From Eucalyptus grandis (Eukaryota; Streptophyta; Magnoliopsida; Myrtales; Myrtaceae), in the NCBI RefSeq assembly GCF_016545825.1, contig NC_052621.1, forward strand, positions 8,580,199 to 8,644,198: DNA of 64,000 nt, written 5' to 3'. A program made the position numbers and the translations under genes. Numbering within the stretch: position 1 is the stretch's first letter; every line of letters begins with the position of its first letter. The notes beneath the pieces were generated by a model, which was not told where the DNA came from, searched no databases, and worked only from the letters and a program-made list of their open reading frames with translations. This document shows positions 11,908-24,200 of the stretch, piece after piece.

Positions 11908-13949
11908 ATAAGACATTTCACTTCGTAAATTAATCATTAATAGAAGCGGTATGCACAATTGAAATATGTAAGAAAATGGACTTTCGTTCTCTAAATGCAT
12001 TTATTTCCTTTTTCAGCAAATGATAACGCTCACGAGCGTCTAGCTCAAATGCGTCAAAGTATGACTCCATTAGACTTCCTGTGAGAAGGGTTAAGGTGTA
12101 GGGTTGTTCTTTAGTATTTGATTTTCGACCTAATAAAATAGTGGTCAAAATACAAATGCACGCCACAAACTTCGAAGGAATTCAACATGAATCCCACAAT
12201 TTTTTGAGTCATTTGAGATCTTAGTGGTCTCTTCTTTTCTAAAATTCGTCGACTATAATCTGTAGAGAGCATTGTTACATTTTTCAATCTGAAAACCATG
12301 TAAACTAAGTCCATTCCGACTTTTGATTATTTGAGCCTCACGATGAAACCATCGTAATTCATTGATGAAGTCGACATTGGTCTTCGTGATTTTATCGACC
12401 ATATTTTAAGTTGCCGCATGCAACTCGTGCGTTGTCAGAGCCTTCTAATTCCCAAGGACGCGCGGAGATCTTGGCCAACTTATTTTTATAGAAAATTTGG
12501 GCCAAAACTAGTTCGTATCACCACTTCCTTTTTAGGACTGCCAACAAAGTAGTCGGTCCAAAATTCTGACGGCACAACAATCCAATGCATTACTCGTGTA
12601 TAGTTTCGAAAATCGAAGGTGGTTGATTTTTAGTTTTTTGCATGGTTCGCGTTGCATGGGAAGCACATGGTTCACCTGTCCGGAATTCGAAAGTTCAAAT
12701 ATATATTTTTTCTATGTAGAAATTACTCCCATAAAAATCAAAGGTCTCATATCATTTAATCAAGAAAACCTAATATTTCAATCGTGGATCTTAAAAGTGG
12801 GAATGATATTTGATATGTGAGTGCAAAATCGTGTTTTTTTTTTCGTAATTATCCAAAGATTAAATCCCTTTAAGGAAGAAGACTACATTATGTAAAGCCC
12901 ATTAAAATCCTTTATTCAAGTGATGTGAAATAAACTTTAATTCATATAATATTTTCCGCTAACTCAAGAACATATACCTAAAAAAATTCTACTGACGTGA
13001 CACCTTTAATATCATCTCATAATTGCTTATTGGACTAAAAACGTTAATGACTTCGATCCATGTGGATCATCACCACATAAGGTGTTCTCCATTTATGGTG
13101 GATCTTACTTATGAATCACTCAACAAAACCTTTTATGTTTCATATGGAATTTACTATGTGACGATACTCCTCCAAGTACAGATAGAAACAGTATTGAAAA
13201 ATGGACTGAAATTGAAGAACAAGGAGCCATATGTGTGAAATAAGGTGCATGAAGGTTGTGCAATCTAATCTAGAAAAGATAAACTATTAAATGAAATATC
13301 CCTACATGAATATAAGAAATATTAGAAAATTTAATACTCAAGCGATTTGGGATATCATTGTTCCCACTAAATGGTCTCTCTCTCTCTCTCTCTCTCAATG
13401 TGTATGAATGTATGTATGTACCTAAATAAATTGTGTAACTATATCTTCTACGATTTTATTTCTTTTTCTTCCTCTTTTCAATCTTTATTACTTATTAAAT
13501 CGTATTTTTGAATATCTTCTCTTTTTGCGCACATTTTAATATCAAAAAGTTGTCATGTCAGTAATCACGCCCGCATGATTAATTATGTCAATGAAGAAGT
13601 TTCATGATTCCACAAAATCAAGAAGGCAAGAGACATTATTCTCCAGATTAGTCTAAATTGCATTGGTTGGAAAGTCATGACTGCGCCGTTCTACGAGCAT
13701 TTTATGCGGACTTTTAATTTCTTTCCCAATCAAATCAAAAGAGAATTCATCTGAAGTTTCATGGCGAGACCGCTTCTAAAATTCTCAACCACCAGTCTTG
13801 TTCATTGGAAGGAATGCAGGTCACACGTAGAGTCAGTCAACTATTTTGACCCCTATATAAGAGTCCCTGGATGGAAACCTTATCAATATCCTGACCCAGA
13901 AAAGGGTGCCAAATATGGTCTAGATTCAAGCACTGGCGCTCAAAACCTT
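11908..13949. other. Gene-poor end of block X copy 1
   Basis: No recognised gene. A 78-codon minus-strand frame at 11930-12166 is nearly identical at 46814-47050, but three of the five base changes alter amino acids, so conservation reflects recent duplication. A (CT)n tract runs 13375-13396. The stretch 13761-13948 contains a TATATAAG motif at about 13853 and is about 96% identical to 51443-51634. The empty sites for the SINE (AAATATT, 13317-13323) and for the 2.49-kb LTR (ATTAC, 13487-13491) lie here. Confidence 0.6.
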
Positions 13950-15372
13950 ATCAGTCACCTCCTTGGCTTCATTCGTTTTGTGTTTTTGTTGTAGAAGCTC
14001 ACGGATGTACAAGAGAAGTATACTCATCTTGGTTGGGATCACTTCAACGCTAAGGAAGTAATGAAGTGTTCGCAAATCTTTGACAGAGAAATATGTAGAT
14101 AATGCTTTAATGAATTTGGGGATGAAAGAGGTGTCATTGTCTGTGATGACGAGATCATCAACATAGACAAACAAAGAAGGATGTTGTAATTGGACCCATG
14201 ATGTAAATGAACAAGGATGGATCGGAGTAGGAGCTGCAAAAACCGTGAGTGTGTAAAAATTTACTCAATGTGGTATACCATGCCCTTGGTGCTTGTTTTA
14301 GTTTGTAAATAGCTTTTCTCAATTTGCATACATGGTTCGGTCTAGTCAGATCAATAAACCTTGGAGGTTGAGTCATGTATACTTCATTAATGAGATCTCC
14401 TTGTAGGAATGCATTGTTGACATCAAGTTGTCGATGGTCATCCTCAGTTTAATGCAATAGAAAGCACAACAAGAATGGTGGGCAATTTGACAATAGGACT
14501 AAAGATATCCTTGTAATCAATCCCGAGGCATTGGTGGAAGCCTTTGACAACTAGACACGCTTTGTAGCGCTCAATACTTTCATGAGGTCGGTCTTTAATT
14601 TGAAAGATCCACCTGCAACCAACAACATTACTGGAATTTGTGTTTGGGGTGAGTTCCCATGTTCCATTACATAGAAATGCATTAAACTCCTCGGATATGG
14701 CATGTGGCCATTTGGCATCCCGCAAGGCTTGAGTAATGCATGTTGGTTCAATGTTGTCGAGTAGAGGTTGTTTAGTGGTGTGATGAATTTGTTTGAATTT
14801 GAAGATGTTATTCTCAGATTGTATAATCATCAGATGGCTATGGGTTGCGATTGGTGAAGGTGGTGGTAAGGTCGATTGTGGTGGTGAATCAAAGGATGAG
14901 GGATGTGAATCCAATGGGGTGGTGTTTATGGTAGACAATGGGTTGTCATTTTGGTATGAGTTGGTTTAAGTTTAAGGTGTTGTGGGTGGGTTGAGTGGTG
15001 GATAAGATTGTGATTCGGGATTAGGATAGTTGTTGGTGGCATCGATGCTACGAACTAGAGAGTAGCTGTTGCGTGGGGAGCAAGCAGCGGGTCTGCAGCA
15101 ATTGTAGGAGCTTACGGTTAAATCAGCATTGGGATAGGAGGCAAGGCTGGACTCATTTATTGGTTAGTGATTGGGAGTTGGATTCATGTAGGATTCGTAG
15201 GTGACAATGAGTTTGGAGGTGAGGAGTTTGTTGTGATATATGGAAAAATGTGTTCATGGAACACAACGTGACAAGAAGTGGAAACACATTTAGTTTGGGG
15301 TTTGAAACATTTGTATACGCTTTGGAAGAGCGAGTAACCAAGGAATATAAATGGACATGAATGGTTATCAAG
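13950..15372 (-). pseudogene. pol: Copia-3, 3' part: integrase end and RT (truncated)
   Basis: Minus-strand Copia polyprotein remnant. Reading leftward from 15372: the integrase C-terminal region (CPFIFLGYSLFQSVYKCF, HVVFHEHIFPY), a linker, then RT at about 14938-13950 ([25 protein letters not shown]; the intact YVDD box at 14154-14165). It stops inside RT at about 13950. RNase H, the PPT and the 3' LTR are missing, and block X begins directly. The other half is at 25154-27329, displaced by the Gypsy element. Several frameshifts are present. Confidence 0.85.
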
Positions 15373-15830
15373 TGTCACGGCCCGAAAGAAAGCATGTCCA
15401 AGAGGTTTCTCGAACATGGGCGTGACACATTAAAGACCCTCGGCTTATACCCCCGAGACTTAGAGTATTCTCCTAGGGGCGGGCGATACTGTATTTGTAC
15501 GCATACCATATAAATGCAAATAGCTGGTAGTTGGCAATAAATGCCGGTAGTTAGTAGATGGGGAGGTGCAATCTCCACCGTCAGATCTAAGAGAGATCTA
15601 CGGACATGGTTTGCCTTATACTTGTATATAAAGGGGTGTCCTCTCTTATTGTATTCTCATTCACAAGTTATATGAAAAGCAGAGCTTCTCTCTCTAAGAA
15701 GTTTCTCTCTCTATAAAGTCCCTTGTGAGTCAAGTGTTGAAAGGCTGCTTAGGGGTAAAACCTTAAGGCCGCACGGGTAGCCTTCGAGTGAACGAGGAGT
15801 GATCGAGAGCGAATCGATTGGCCCGTGACA
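15373..15830 (+). repeat. Gypsy 5' LTR
   Basis: TG...CA ends; paired with 24695-25153. Contains a TATATAAA box near 15630, a plausible element promoter. Confidence 0.92.
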
Positions 15831-15832
15831 AG

Positions 15833-15844
15833 TGGTATCAGAGC
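15833..15844 (+). other. Gypsy primer binding site
   Basis: TGGTATCAGAGC, two bases after the 5' LTR; complementary to the initiator tRNA-Met 3' end. Confidence 0.88.
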
Positions 15845-15870
15845 TGATTTGTGATCCAAGCGCAAGTGCA

Positions 15871-17113
15871 ATGGCTGATCCACGATCTGATGAGGCGCTG
15901 GCCATGGGTGGTGACTGCGCTAATCGTGGGCGGATCGCCGAGAAAGGTGGTGCTAGGGGGAAGAAGAATCGTGGAGTTTCGAGCTCGAGGGAGCCAATGG
16001 GGGATCTTGCACAACGGATGACGAAGCTGGAGTTGTTCATCACCGATGTCCAAGGATCGGTCGATGACCTGACCCAGACCGTGGACGGAGTCGACACCGG
16101 AAGAGAAGAGCTGGTTGCGGATGTGCAAGAGCTCAAGAACGGCATGGGAGAGCTCCGCCATGAGTTGCTGGGGACCTTGCAGGAGGAACTGACACAACGG
16201 TGCGAACCCTTGGAGGCCATGATGGCGGCCATGATGGCAGCCATGCGCGCGGAGCTTACGGGTAAGCTCGCGGAAGCACAAGCTGCATGCATGAACGGTG
16301 TGATCATGGTGTAGGGTCCACGGGTGGACACGCCAAAGCCAAAGGAATTCTGGGGCTCGCGGGAGGCCAAAGACGTGGACAACTTTCTATGGTACATGGA
16401 GCGGTACTTCCAGACCATGGGAATCAACGACGACCAAACTCGGGTCAACACTACATCGATGTATTTAGCTGATAGTGCATTGTTGTGGTGGCATCATCGG
16501 TCGGATGATATGTGTGGGAATCCTATCACGACCTGGGGTGGTTTTGTCGAGGAGTTCCGACGGAACTACTTCCCCGCTTACGCGGAAGAGGAAGCTCGTG
16601 ACGAGTTAAAGCGTCTCGAGCAGAAAGGTGGTGTGCGTGACTACATCAAGCGAATTTTCGGAGTTGCTGCTCCAAATCCCCTTGATGAATGAAGTTGAAG
16701 CGTTTCACTAGTTCATGGATGGTCTCAAGCCATGGATGAAGCAAGAGTTAAAGTGGTACAACGTGGGAGACCTCACTACGGCCATGACCGTAGCCGAGTC
16801 ACTCGTGGAGTACAAAGTGTCGCCTTCCACATCCCGACCGGACACTCATCCAAGGGACAAAGGCACTGGTGGGGAGATCGGGGTAGATTTAACAATCGCC
16901 CGACTGGAGCTAGACTGCCGAACGGTCCTCACCCTCACCGGGCTAATGCTGGGCCAAATGGAGGTGGGCAAAGGAAGGTACGCTCGTATAGTTGTTTCTT
17001 TTGCGATGGTCCACACATGGCGCAGGATTGCCCGAACAAGGCCAAGTTAGCCGCTCTTTGCAAAGAGGATGAGCCTAGGGAGGAAGCACGGTTGGGATCG
17101 CTGCGACTCCTTA
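15871..17113 (+). pseudogene. gag: Gypsy gag with CCHC zinc knuckle (broken)
   Basis: ATG at 15871 (MADPRSDEAL) rather than the earlier GTG. The N-terminal part is a probable coiled coil rich in Glu/Leu (16020-16280). A TAG at about 16312 interrupts it. The retrotransposon-gag core follows (NFLWYMERYFQTMGI; SALLWWHHR; FRRNYFPAYAEEEARDEL), with further breaks near 16690. A CCHC knuckle lies near 17000-17035 (CFFCDGPHMAQDCPN). Reading runs straight into the TTA target site of the TIR element. Removing that element rejoins the frame with the sequence at 21288. Confidence 0.88.
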
Positions 17114-18419
17114 GGGCGCGCATGACAAAATTTCTATTTCAGAAATTGATTTCACCAGAAATCAATTTTTCAATTTCTATTCACCGGACACGTTTCGAGC
17201 AAAGAAACTCGTTTGATAACGATTTAAAATTTTTATTTTTGAAACAGAAATCCGTTTGATAACAAAATAAAATTTCTATTTCTAGAAATAGAAATTAATT
17301 AGATAACAACATAGGAAATCCTCAAATACAAAATAATAGTCGAAATAATACTAATACATTACAAAAGTTGAAAATACAATTTCATGGAATTTCCTATTAC
17401 ATGTGCTTACGTTTCCTATTACGTAATATTTTCTTTCAAAAAATAAACAACGTGGCAAAAAAATCAATTGAAATTCAATTGTAGTGAATATGTCGTTATG
17501 TTTTTGCCGAAATTGATTTCACATTAATCAAATAAGTCTAATGATAGCCATGATTATAATAGTATAATCTCCTAAAGAAAATTCTAGCTTCAAGTCTAAT
17601 TCTAATTTCTTTCCAAATTTTGTCAAAAAAATCCTCACCATGTTCAAAAATCATCACCAGTTTTTTTCAAAATTATCAACACTAGGATTATTTTAAAATT
17701 TATTATCAAAATCTGTATTTTCATTAACACTCTTACAAGAACAACATATTCCTTATTAGATGTCTTTTTACCCATGTCTTGATGAGTGAGGACACTATAT
17801 AAAAGAAAAATCGGATGAAATCCTAATGATTTGACACATTTTTACCGCCTCAATATGAAGTTTATGATTAAAAAAATAGTTAGCTAGATAGAGCCGTTGT
17901 CTGGCATACTACGGAAGAGTAGGTGAAGAAAGACTTGTTAGGTATGAATATGGCAAGTTGACTATTACCATGCATGAAATCTCTTGCGTGCAACAAATGA
18001 AGCCTTGTTCATTCAATTCCCACCATTTGGCCCAATGGTTAAGATTTTTAATCAATATTAATTGAAATGATTATATTAAAAAATCATTAAAATATTTTGG
18101 ACTAAATTAACTAAATTAAAAAGTTGAGAAAAAAATTTATGTTTCTATTTCAGAAACTGAGAAGCTAAGGCTGCGCATGGTAAAATTTCCGTTTCTCAAT
18201 TTCTCAATTTCTCTCGTTCTCGAACAGTTTGGAAACGTAAATCCGTTTGGTAACGCAAATTGATTTCTCTATTTCTGAAACAGATTGCTTTCAGAAATTG
18301 TTTTGAGGAGAAATCATAAGCTAAAAATTTTAGCTTCTCTATTTCTGAAGTAGAAATAGAAATTATTTCTCCATCCACCTCCTTCCTTAAGCAGACTTGA
18401 CTCCCTCTCTCCTCACTAC

Positions 18420-19040
18420 CGTTGCTTTCCCATTCCTTCTCCTCACCTCAACCAAAACCCTAGCGACTCCGGTTGGTCATCCTCGCCGTCGCCGCTCATC
18501 TCGACCGGCCTAGCTCCGGTCGTCCCATTGGACCCACCTCGTCCGTCCGCGTCCCCAGTCGCGCTCCAGTTGCCATCGCCCAAGCAGCCATCGCCGTCGC
18601 CCAACTCCGGTGCCGCGCCGTCGCCCATCTCCGGCCGCCGCGCCCATCTCCGCCGCCGCGCCGTCGCCCATCTTCGTTCGAGTCCCCTTCCGCTCTTGAT
18701 TCCGCGGATCCAGTCACCCAACTCCAGTCGCCGTCGCCGTCGCCCATCTTCGTCCGCATCCCCTTCCACTCTCGATTCCGCGGATCCAGTTGCCGTCGCC
18801 CCTTTCTGCTTTCGATTCCTCACGAGGTTCGATCGATCCTTCCCTTTTCGCCTCTTTCTTCGTTGTTCTGTGCTTGTTCTGTGCTTGTGCTCTGCAATTT
18901 GTGCTGCGAGGCTGGGTTGCTCTGTTTCTCGGTGGGATGGGGAATGTGAGAGCGATTGCGAATGGTTGGTGTTTGTGCTGTGAGTCTTAGGTAGATTTCG
19001 CTCGGGCCAGAGCGAGAAGCGAGAAGCACGTGTTCTTGGG
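18420..19040 (+). other. GC-rich leader/first-exon-like cargo
   Basis: Strongly C-rich on the plus strand and open in several frames, giving Ser/Pro/Arg-rich translations. It begins after 'aaaaccctagc', a common start of plant 5' leaders. The purine/pyrimidine bias fades near 18830 at 'cacgaggttcgatcg', which could be an exon-intron edge followed by T-rich intron-like sequence. I cannot name a source gene. The several open frames reflect composition and are not separate genes. Confidence 0.4.
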
Positions 19041-20089
19041 GCTGCTTTCAGCTGCAACCTGTTCCGCCCGCGTTCTTTGCTGTGCTTCGAGAAGCCCGAT
19101 GTGTTTCGTCTGCGTTCTTTGCTGTGCTTGGTTGGTTTTTGTGCTGTGAGTCTTAGTTATTTATGCTGTCTGCTAATAAAATATGGTTTAGCTAGTATTG
19201 AAGCGTGGTTGCTCGTTGTTTGGGTAAGCTTATCACGTATTTGGCAAGTTTTATGCTTTCTCTTTAGATCATATCCGTGGAACAATAGCTTAATTCAACA
19301 CCGTCGCAAATCTTGTGTGTTAAATGGGACGGCATAATCACTGTGTTAATAAATGGTTTCAGTTTGCATTTATATCCTTAGTTTTTTTGTTTATCATGCA
19401 TTCGGATGTTGAGTATACAATGTCTTGAGTTAATAATCAAGGTATATCCTACCATCTCGCCTCCCGTTGTATGATACACAAGGGTAGCACGTAGCTGCTT
19501 CTGATGTTCCATTAAATTTAGGCTGTTGTTGCTAATCCAATGGTTGATCTTGTCGATTGGCCTCCAGAAAAATGTGCGTGGGCAAATTTCAAGGAACCAG
19601 ACAAATTTCACGGATGATAGTTGCCTGATTTCTGTTTGTCATCCTCAAGTCCATGTCTAGCCTTCTTTATAGTGAAGCTTATGATCACCTTTGAATTTAT
19701 AAATGCATTAAATGTTATGAAAACAATGAAGAATGGCTATTTGGACTGCATTTTGTTGCTCTGCACATTGCAAGTACAGCATAGAAAACTTTCTCCATGT
19801 TTTGGTTGTGGATTTTTAGGTGTATGTTGTGCGGGCAAGGAGGTGTTGGTTGATTTTCATTGGACTATGAGATATTTAAGGACACCTCAGTGACCTTTGT
19901 TATGTTTATTTCGTTGTCTATGCTTGTGTTATTGCAGATATGGGATGGATTGAAGGGGTTTGCATTTCCATTTGTTTGTTCCTCTTGAATCCCTGGTTGA
20001 CATTGCTTAGTAGAAGTCTTATGTATTGTATCAATTTCTTGCTGGTGCAAACTCTAAAGCCAGGGGAGTGACTTGCTTTTTGGATTCAG

Positions 20090-20210
20090 ATGCGATGGAA
20101 ATTATTCCTACGTAGAGTTGAAACATGCTAACAAGATCATCGGCACCACTGCGGAGGAGGTTGTTATGAAGGCCAGGAGGGTGCTGGCATCCCTTGGCAT
20201 GTTCCGGAAT
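20090..20210 (+). pseudogene. Candidate captured exon (121 bp), source unknown
   Basis: Flanked by a splice-acceptor-like TTTTTGGATTCAG and a donor-like GTAAAAATAT. The frame opening at the second base is stop-free and protein-like (CDGNYSYVELKHANKIIG, then AEEVVMKARRVLASLGMF); the other two frames stop early. It lies inside the inner TIR element, downstream of the GC-rich leader-like cargo. I do not recognise the family and assign no function. It could be a fragment of a host gene taken up by the transposon, or chance. Confidence 0.4.
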
Positions 20211-21287
20211 GTAAAAATATTTCCTTTTTTTTGTTAATTTTTGTTTCTTTTTGGCCAGTTATATATATTTTTATTAATAGTGGCAGACCTAGGAAGTTTG
20301 TTGGCACCTTCGCTTGTATCATGTGCTTAGCAAAGCACCACTGGAAACTGATGGTTAGAAGGTAACGAATGTGGTTTCATGATTCATTTAATCCAATTCC
20401 ACTTAAAGTCTTAAAAGTCTTTGCAGTTTATGAGAAAGATGTCCAACTTCAAGTGCCCAAGTTTTGTGAAACTGTAGCTGAACATTCTGCAGCTGAATAG
20501 TTCCAGCATAGTTTACCAAAACGCTTATGTTGCAATTATATTTGAAAATCCGATACTATTCTGTCTCGAACCACCATGGCCATGAGCTGATGAAAAAGAA
20601 AAAGTATAGTAACAATAGTTCCACGATTGCAATTATATCTGAAAATGATGTTCGTGAGTCGCGCAAAAAAGCGTAGTGACTTGAACCCGAATCTTGAATG
20701 AGGAGAATAAATATATTCACTATTTGCATATTAGTATTTGAAAATACCAAATCTTTTATAGTTTGCATATTAGCATTTTTTATACTAATTACTAGCTTTT
20801 ATTTACATAAATTGCTAATGTTTTGAAGTTTCTAACTACTCTATCGAATTACCAATATAAATTAAAGTGATTTGCCAACTTTTATCAAATTATATTACCA
20901 TCACAAGCACCAAAAAGAGTGAGGATGAGGACAACATGATTCATAGAAATAGAAATTTTTTTTTTTGTTATCAAACGGATTTCATTTTCGGAAATAGAAA
21001 TTTTGAGTCGTTATCAAACAGGTTTCTTTGCTCGAAACTTGTCCGGGAATAGAAATTGAGAAATTGATTTCTACCAGAAATCAATTTCCGTTTCAGAAAT
21101 TTTACCATGCGCAGCCTAAAAATTCCAACTTCTGATTTCTTCGATTTCTCTATTTCTAGAATAGAAATCTGTTTCAGAAATAGAGAAATCAAATTGCGTT
21201 ATCAAACGGATTTCTGTTCCAAACCTGTTCCGGGGAACAGAGAAATAGAGAAATCGAGAAAAAGAAATTTTATCACACGCACCCTTA

Positions 21288-24200
21288 GCACGATCAAAGC
21301 CAAGAAGGTGAAGGAGCCCAAAGGCTTGATGTTTGCAGACGTGAAGATCGGAGTGACCACGATGAGTGCACTCGTGGACACGGGAGCATCCGACATCTTC
21401 ATATCGGAAGAGGCTGCGAAGAAGCTTAACCTATGGGTTGAGAAGGGAGCCAGCTGGCTCAAGACGGTGAACTCGAAAGAAGTCCCTGTGATCGGTGTTG
21501 CAAGGGACGTGGAACTACAATTGGGGTCATGGAAAGGCAAAGAAACTCTAGAGGTAATTCCACTCGACGACTATGATATTGTCATTGGAATCAAGTTCCT
21601 AGATAGAATCCATGCGGTTGTAGTCCCGTTCGCCGAGTGCATATGCATGTTGGACAAAAGTAGCCAATGCGTGATCCCAGTCCACCGTGAGTTGGATCGT
21701 GATCGGAAAATGATCTCGGCAATACGACTCACCAAAGGAACAAGAAAGGGAGAAGTGACCTTCCTAGTAGCCTTGAAGATCAAGGACAGCAAGGGTGAAG
21801 GGAAGGAAGTCCCGACAGAAGCAGCCCAAATCCTCGACTCGTTCAAGGATGTCATGCCTTCGGAGCTGCCGAAGGAGCTGCCGAAGGAGCTGCCACCCAA
21901 GAGGGAGGTAGATCACCAGATCGAGCTTGTGCCTGATGCTCGACCACCTGCCATGGCGCCTTATCGCATGGCACCACCCGAGTTGGAAGAATTGAGAAAG
22001 CAACTCAAGGAGCTGCTCCATGCGGGCTATATATAGCCGTCCAAAGCTCCGTTCGGTGAGTCGGTCCCGTTCCAAAAGAAGCACGATGGGTCACTCCGGA
22101 TGTGCATCAACTACCGGGCGCTGAACAAGCTGACTGTGAAGAACAAGTACCCGATCCCGCTCATTGCGGATCTCTTTGATTAACTTGGGGGAGCTCAGTG
22201 GTTCACCAAGTTGGATCTTCGATCGGGCTACTACCAAGTTCGGATCGCCGAAGGGGACGAGCCAAAGACCGCCTGCGTGATGCGGTATGGATCCTATGAG
22301 TTCCTCGTGATGCCGTTCGGCTTGACCAACGCTCCGGCCACCTTCTGTACAATGATAAACAAGGTACTCCACCCTTTCCTAGATAGGTTTGTAATGGTTT
22401 ACCTAGATGATATTGTGGTCTAAAGTCGGACGTTGGAAGAGCATGTCAGCATCTGAGGCAAGTCTTCCAAGTCTTGCGCGAGAACGAGCTGTACGTTAAG
22501 CGCGAGAAGTGCGCCTTCGCCCAAAAGGAAGTTCCGTTCCTCGGGCACATCGTCGGGGGTGGACGAGTGCGCATGGATAAAGCCAAGATTCAGTTGATCG
22601 TTGAATGGGAGCCGCCGACAAAGGTGCCAAGGTTGAGGTCGTTATTGGGCCTCACCAACTACTACCGGCGGTTCATCCGGAGCTACTCAAGCATCACCGT
22701 GCCACTCACGGACCTACTAAAGAAGGAGAAGGCGTGGGAGTGGACGGATCGGTGCCAAAGAGCCTTCGACCGATTGAAGCAGGCTATGACCGAGGAGCCG
22801 ATGCTGGTGCTGCCCGACCACACCAAACCCTATGAGGTAGAGACTGATGCTTCAGACTTTGCCATTGGTGGTGTGCTCATGCAGGATGGCCATCCGATGG
22901 CGTACGAGTCTTGCAAGCTGAATGACACCGAGCGTCAGTACACCGTTCAAGAAAAGGAGATGACTGCGGTGGTCCATTGCCTTCGGACGTGGAGGCACTA
23001 TCTCCTGGGGTCGAAGTTCGTCGTGAGGACGGACAATGTGGCCACGAGTTACTTTCAGACGCAAAAGAAGTTGAGTCCGAAACAAGCTCGATGGCAAGAT
23101 TTTCTTGCGGAGTTCAACTACGCGTTGGAGTACAAGCCGGGAAGGCCAACTCCGTGGCGGACGCGCTGAGTCGAAGAACGGAGCTCATGAGCCACACGGT
23201 GAGTCGACCAAGCTGCCCATGAGTCGACCGCATCAAGGAGGGGTTGATGCATGACCCAAGAGCTCAAGCCCTCATCGGGTATGCCAAGGAGGGCAAGACC
23301 CGACAATTTTGGTGGGAGGATGAACTCCTCTACACTAAGGGAAGGCGGCTGTATGTGCCTTTCCATGGGAAGCTGAGGAGGGAGATCTTGCGCGAATACC
23401 ACGACTCGAAGTGGGCGGGTTATCCAGGGATCCACCGCACGTTGGCCCTTGTCGAAGATCGCTACTATTAGCCTCAGATGCAGGATGACGTGGAGGCGTA
23501 TGTGAAGACTTGTCTAGTTTGCCAACAAGACAAGCTGGAGCAACGGTCGTCGCCGGGTTTGCTGGAGCCACTTCCCGTTCCAACTCGTCCATGGGAAAGC
23601 ATTTCCATGGACTTCATCGTCAACTTACCAAAGTCCGAAGGGTGTCGGACTCTAATGGTGGTGGTTGATCGGTTCTCAAAGTATGCAATCTTTGTGCTTG
23701 CAACAAAGGATTGCCCGGCCGAGGAGGTGGCCAAGTTGTTCATGAAACACGTGGTGAAGTATTGGGGAGTGCCACAAACGATCGTGAGCGATCGGGATCC
23801 CCGCTTCACGGGACGTTTCTAGTCCGAGTTGTTCAAGCTGCTGGGGTCGGAGCTGAACATGTCAACAAGTCTGCATCCCCAAACCGACGGTCAGACGGAG
23901 CGGGTCAATGCTCTCTTGGAGATCTACCTCCGGCACTATGTGAGCACAACGCAAGCGAATTGGGCGAAGTTGATCAACGTAGCCCAGTTCTCCTACAACT
24001 TGCAGCGGAGTGAGTCGACCGGCCAGAGTCCGTTCGAAGTTGCAACTGGACAGCAACCGAACACCCCGAGCATTATCGCTTTGGGTTACCGGGGGAGTAG
24101 TCCGCCCGCGTTCAAGTTCGCCAAGAATATGCAAGAGCAGGCGGACTTGGCACGGGCGTGTCTACACAAAGCCTCCAAGTGCATGAAGAAATGGGCGGAC

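Larger units (their letters stand above)
1267..13949. repeat. Block X, copy 1 (large non-coding duplication)
   Basis: Collinear with 37149-51634 apart from transposon insertions private to one copy. Similarity starts near 1267 (37149 in copy 2) and stops near 13948 (51634). Hand counts: 4 differences in 60 bases near 1741, 7 in about 188 bases at 13761-13948, 5 in about 240 bases at 11930-12170. No convincing host gene lies in it. Copy 1 alone carries Copia-1 (3024-8461) and a solo LTR (10753-11907). It ends abruptly at the truncated edge of Copia-3. Confidence 0.85.
18169..21116. mobile_element. Inner PIF/Harbinger-like element carrying gene-like sequence
   Basis: Flanked by TAA (18166-18168 and 21117-21119). 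The terminal inverted repeats match perfectly over about 21 bases, starting GGCTGCGCATGGTAAAATTT at both ends. It is 2948 bp, with arms like the outer element. Its middle is unlike the arms: a GC-rich, leader-like stretch (about 18420-19040) that includes 'accctagc', then intron-like AT-rich sequence, then a short exon candidate. No transposase is visible. This is the architecture expected of a gene-capturing (Pack-type) TIR element. Confidence 0.8.
17114..21284. mobile_element. Outer PIF/Harbinger-like TIR element, inside Gypsy
   Basis: Flanked by the 3-bp duplication TTA (17111-17113 and 21285-21287). Ends are inverted repeats: left GGGCGCGCATGACAAAATTT, right (reverse complement) GGGTGCGTGTGATAAAATTT. 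Subterminal arms repeat 'gaaatagaaatt' and 'ccgtttgataac' phrases in both orientations. Without the inner element it is about 1.2 kb and has no transposase, so it is non-autonomous. The reading frame of the host Gypsy is restored across TTA, confirming the boundaries. Confidence 0.85.

Noticed and set aside
11930..12166. 78-codon minus-strand ORF nearly identical at 46814-47050
   Set aside because: Identity matches the surrounding non-coding block; three of five base changes alter residues.
13761..13994. ORF with an ATG and a TATA-like motif, also at 51443-51637
   Set aside because: No recognisable domain; the copies diverge in frame end and context, so it is probably non-coding block X sequence.
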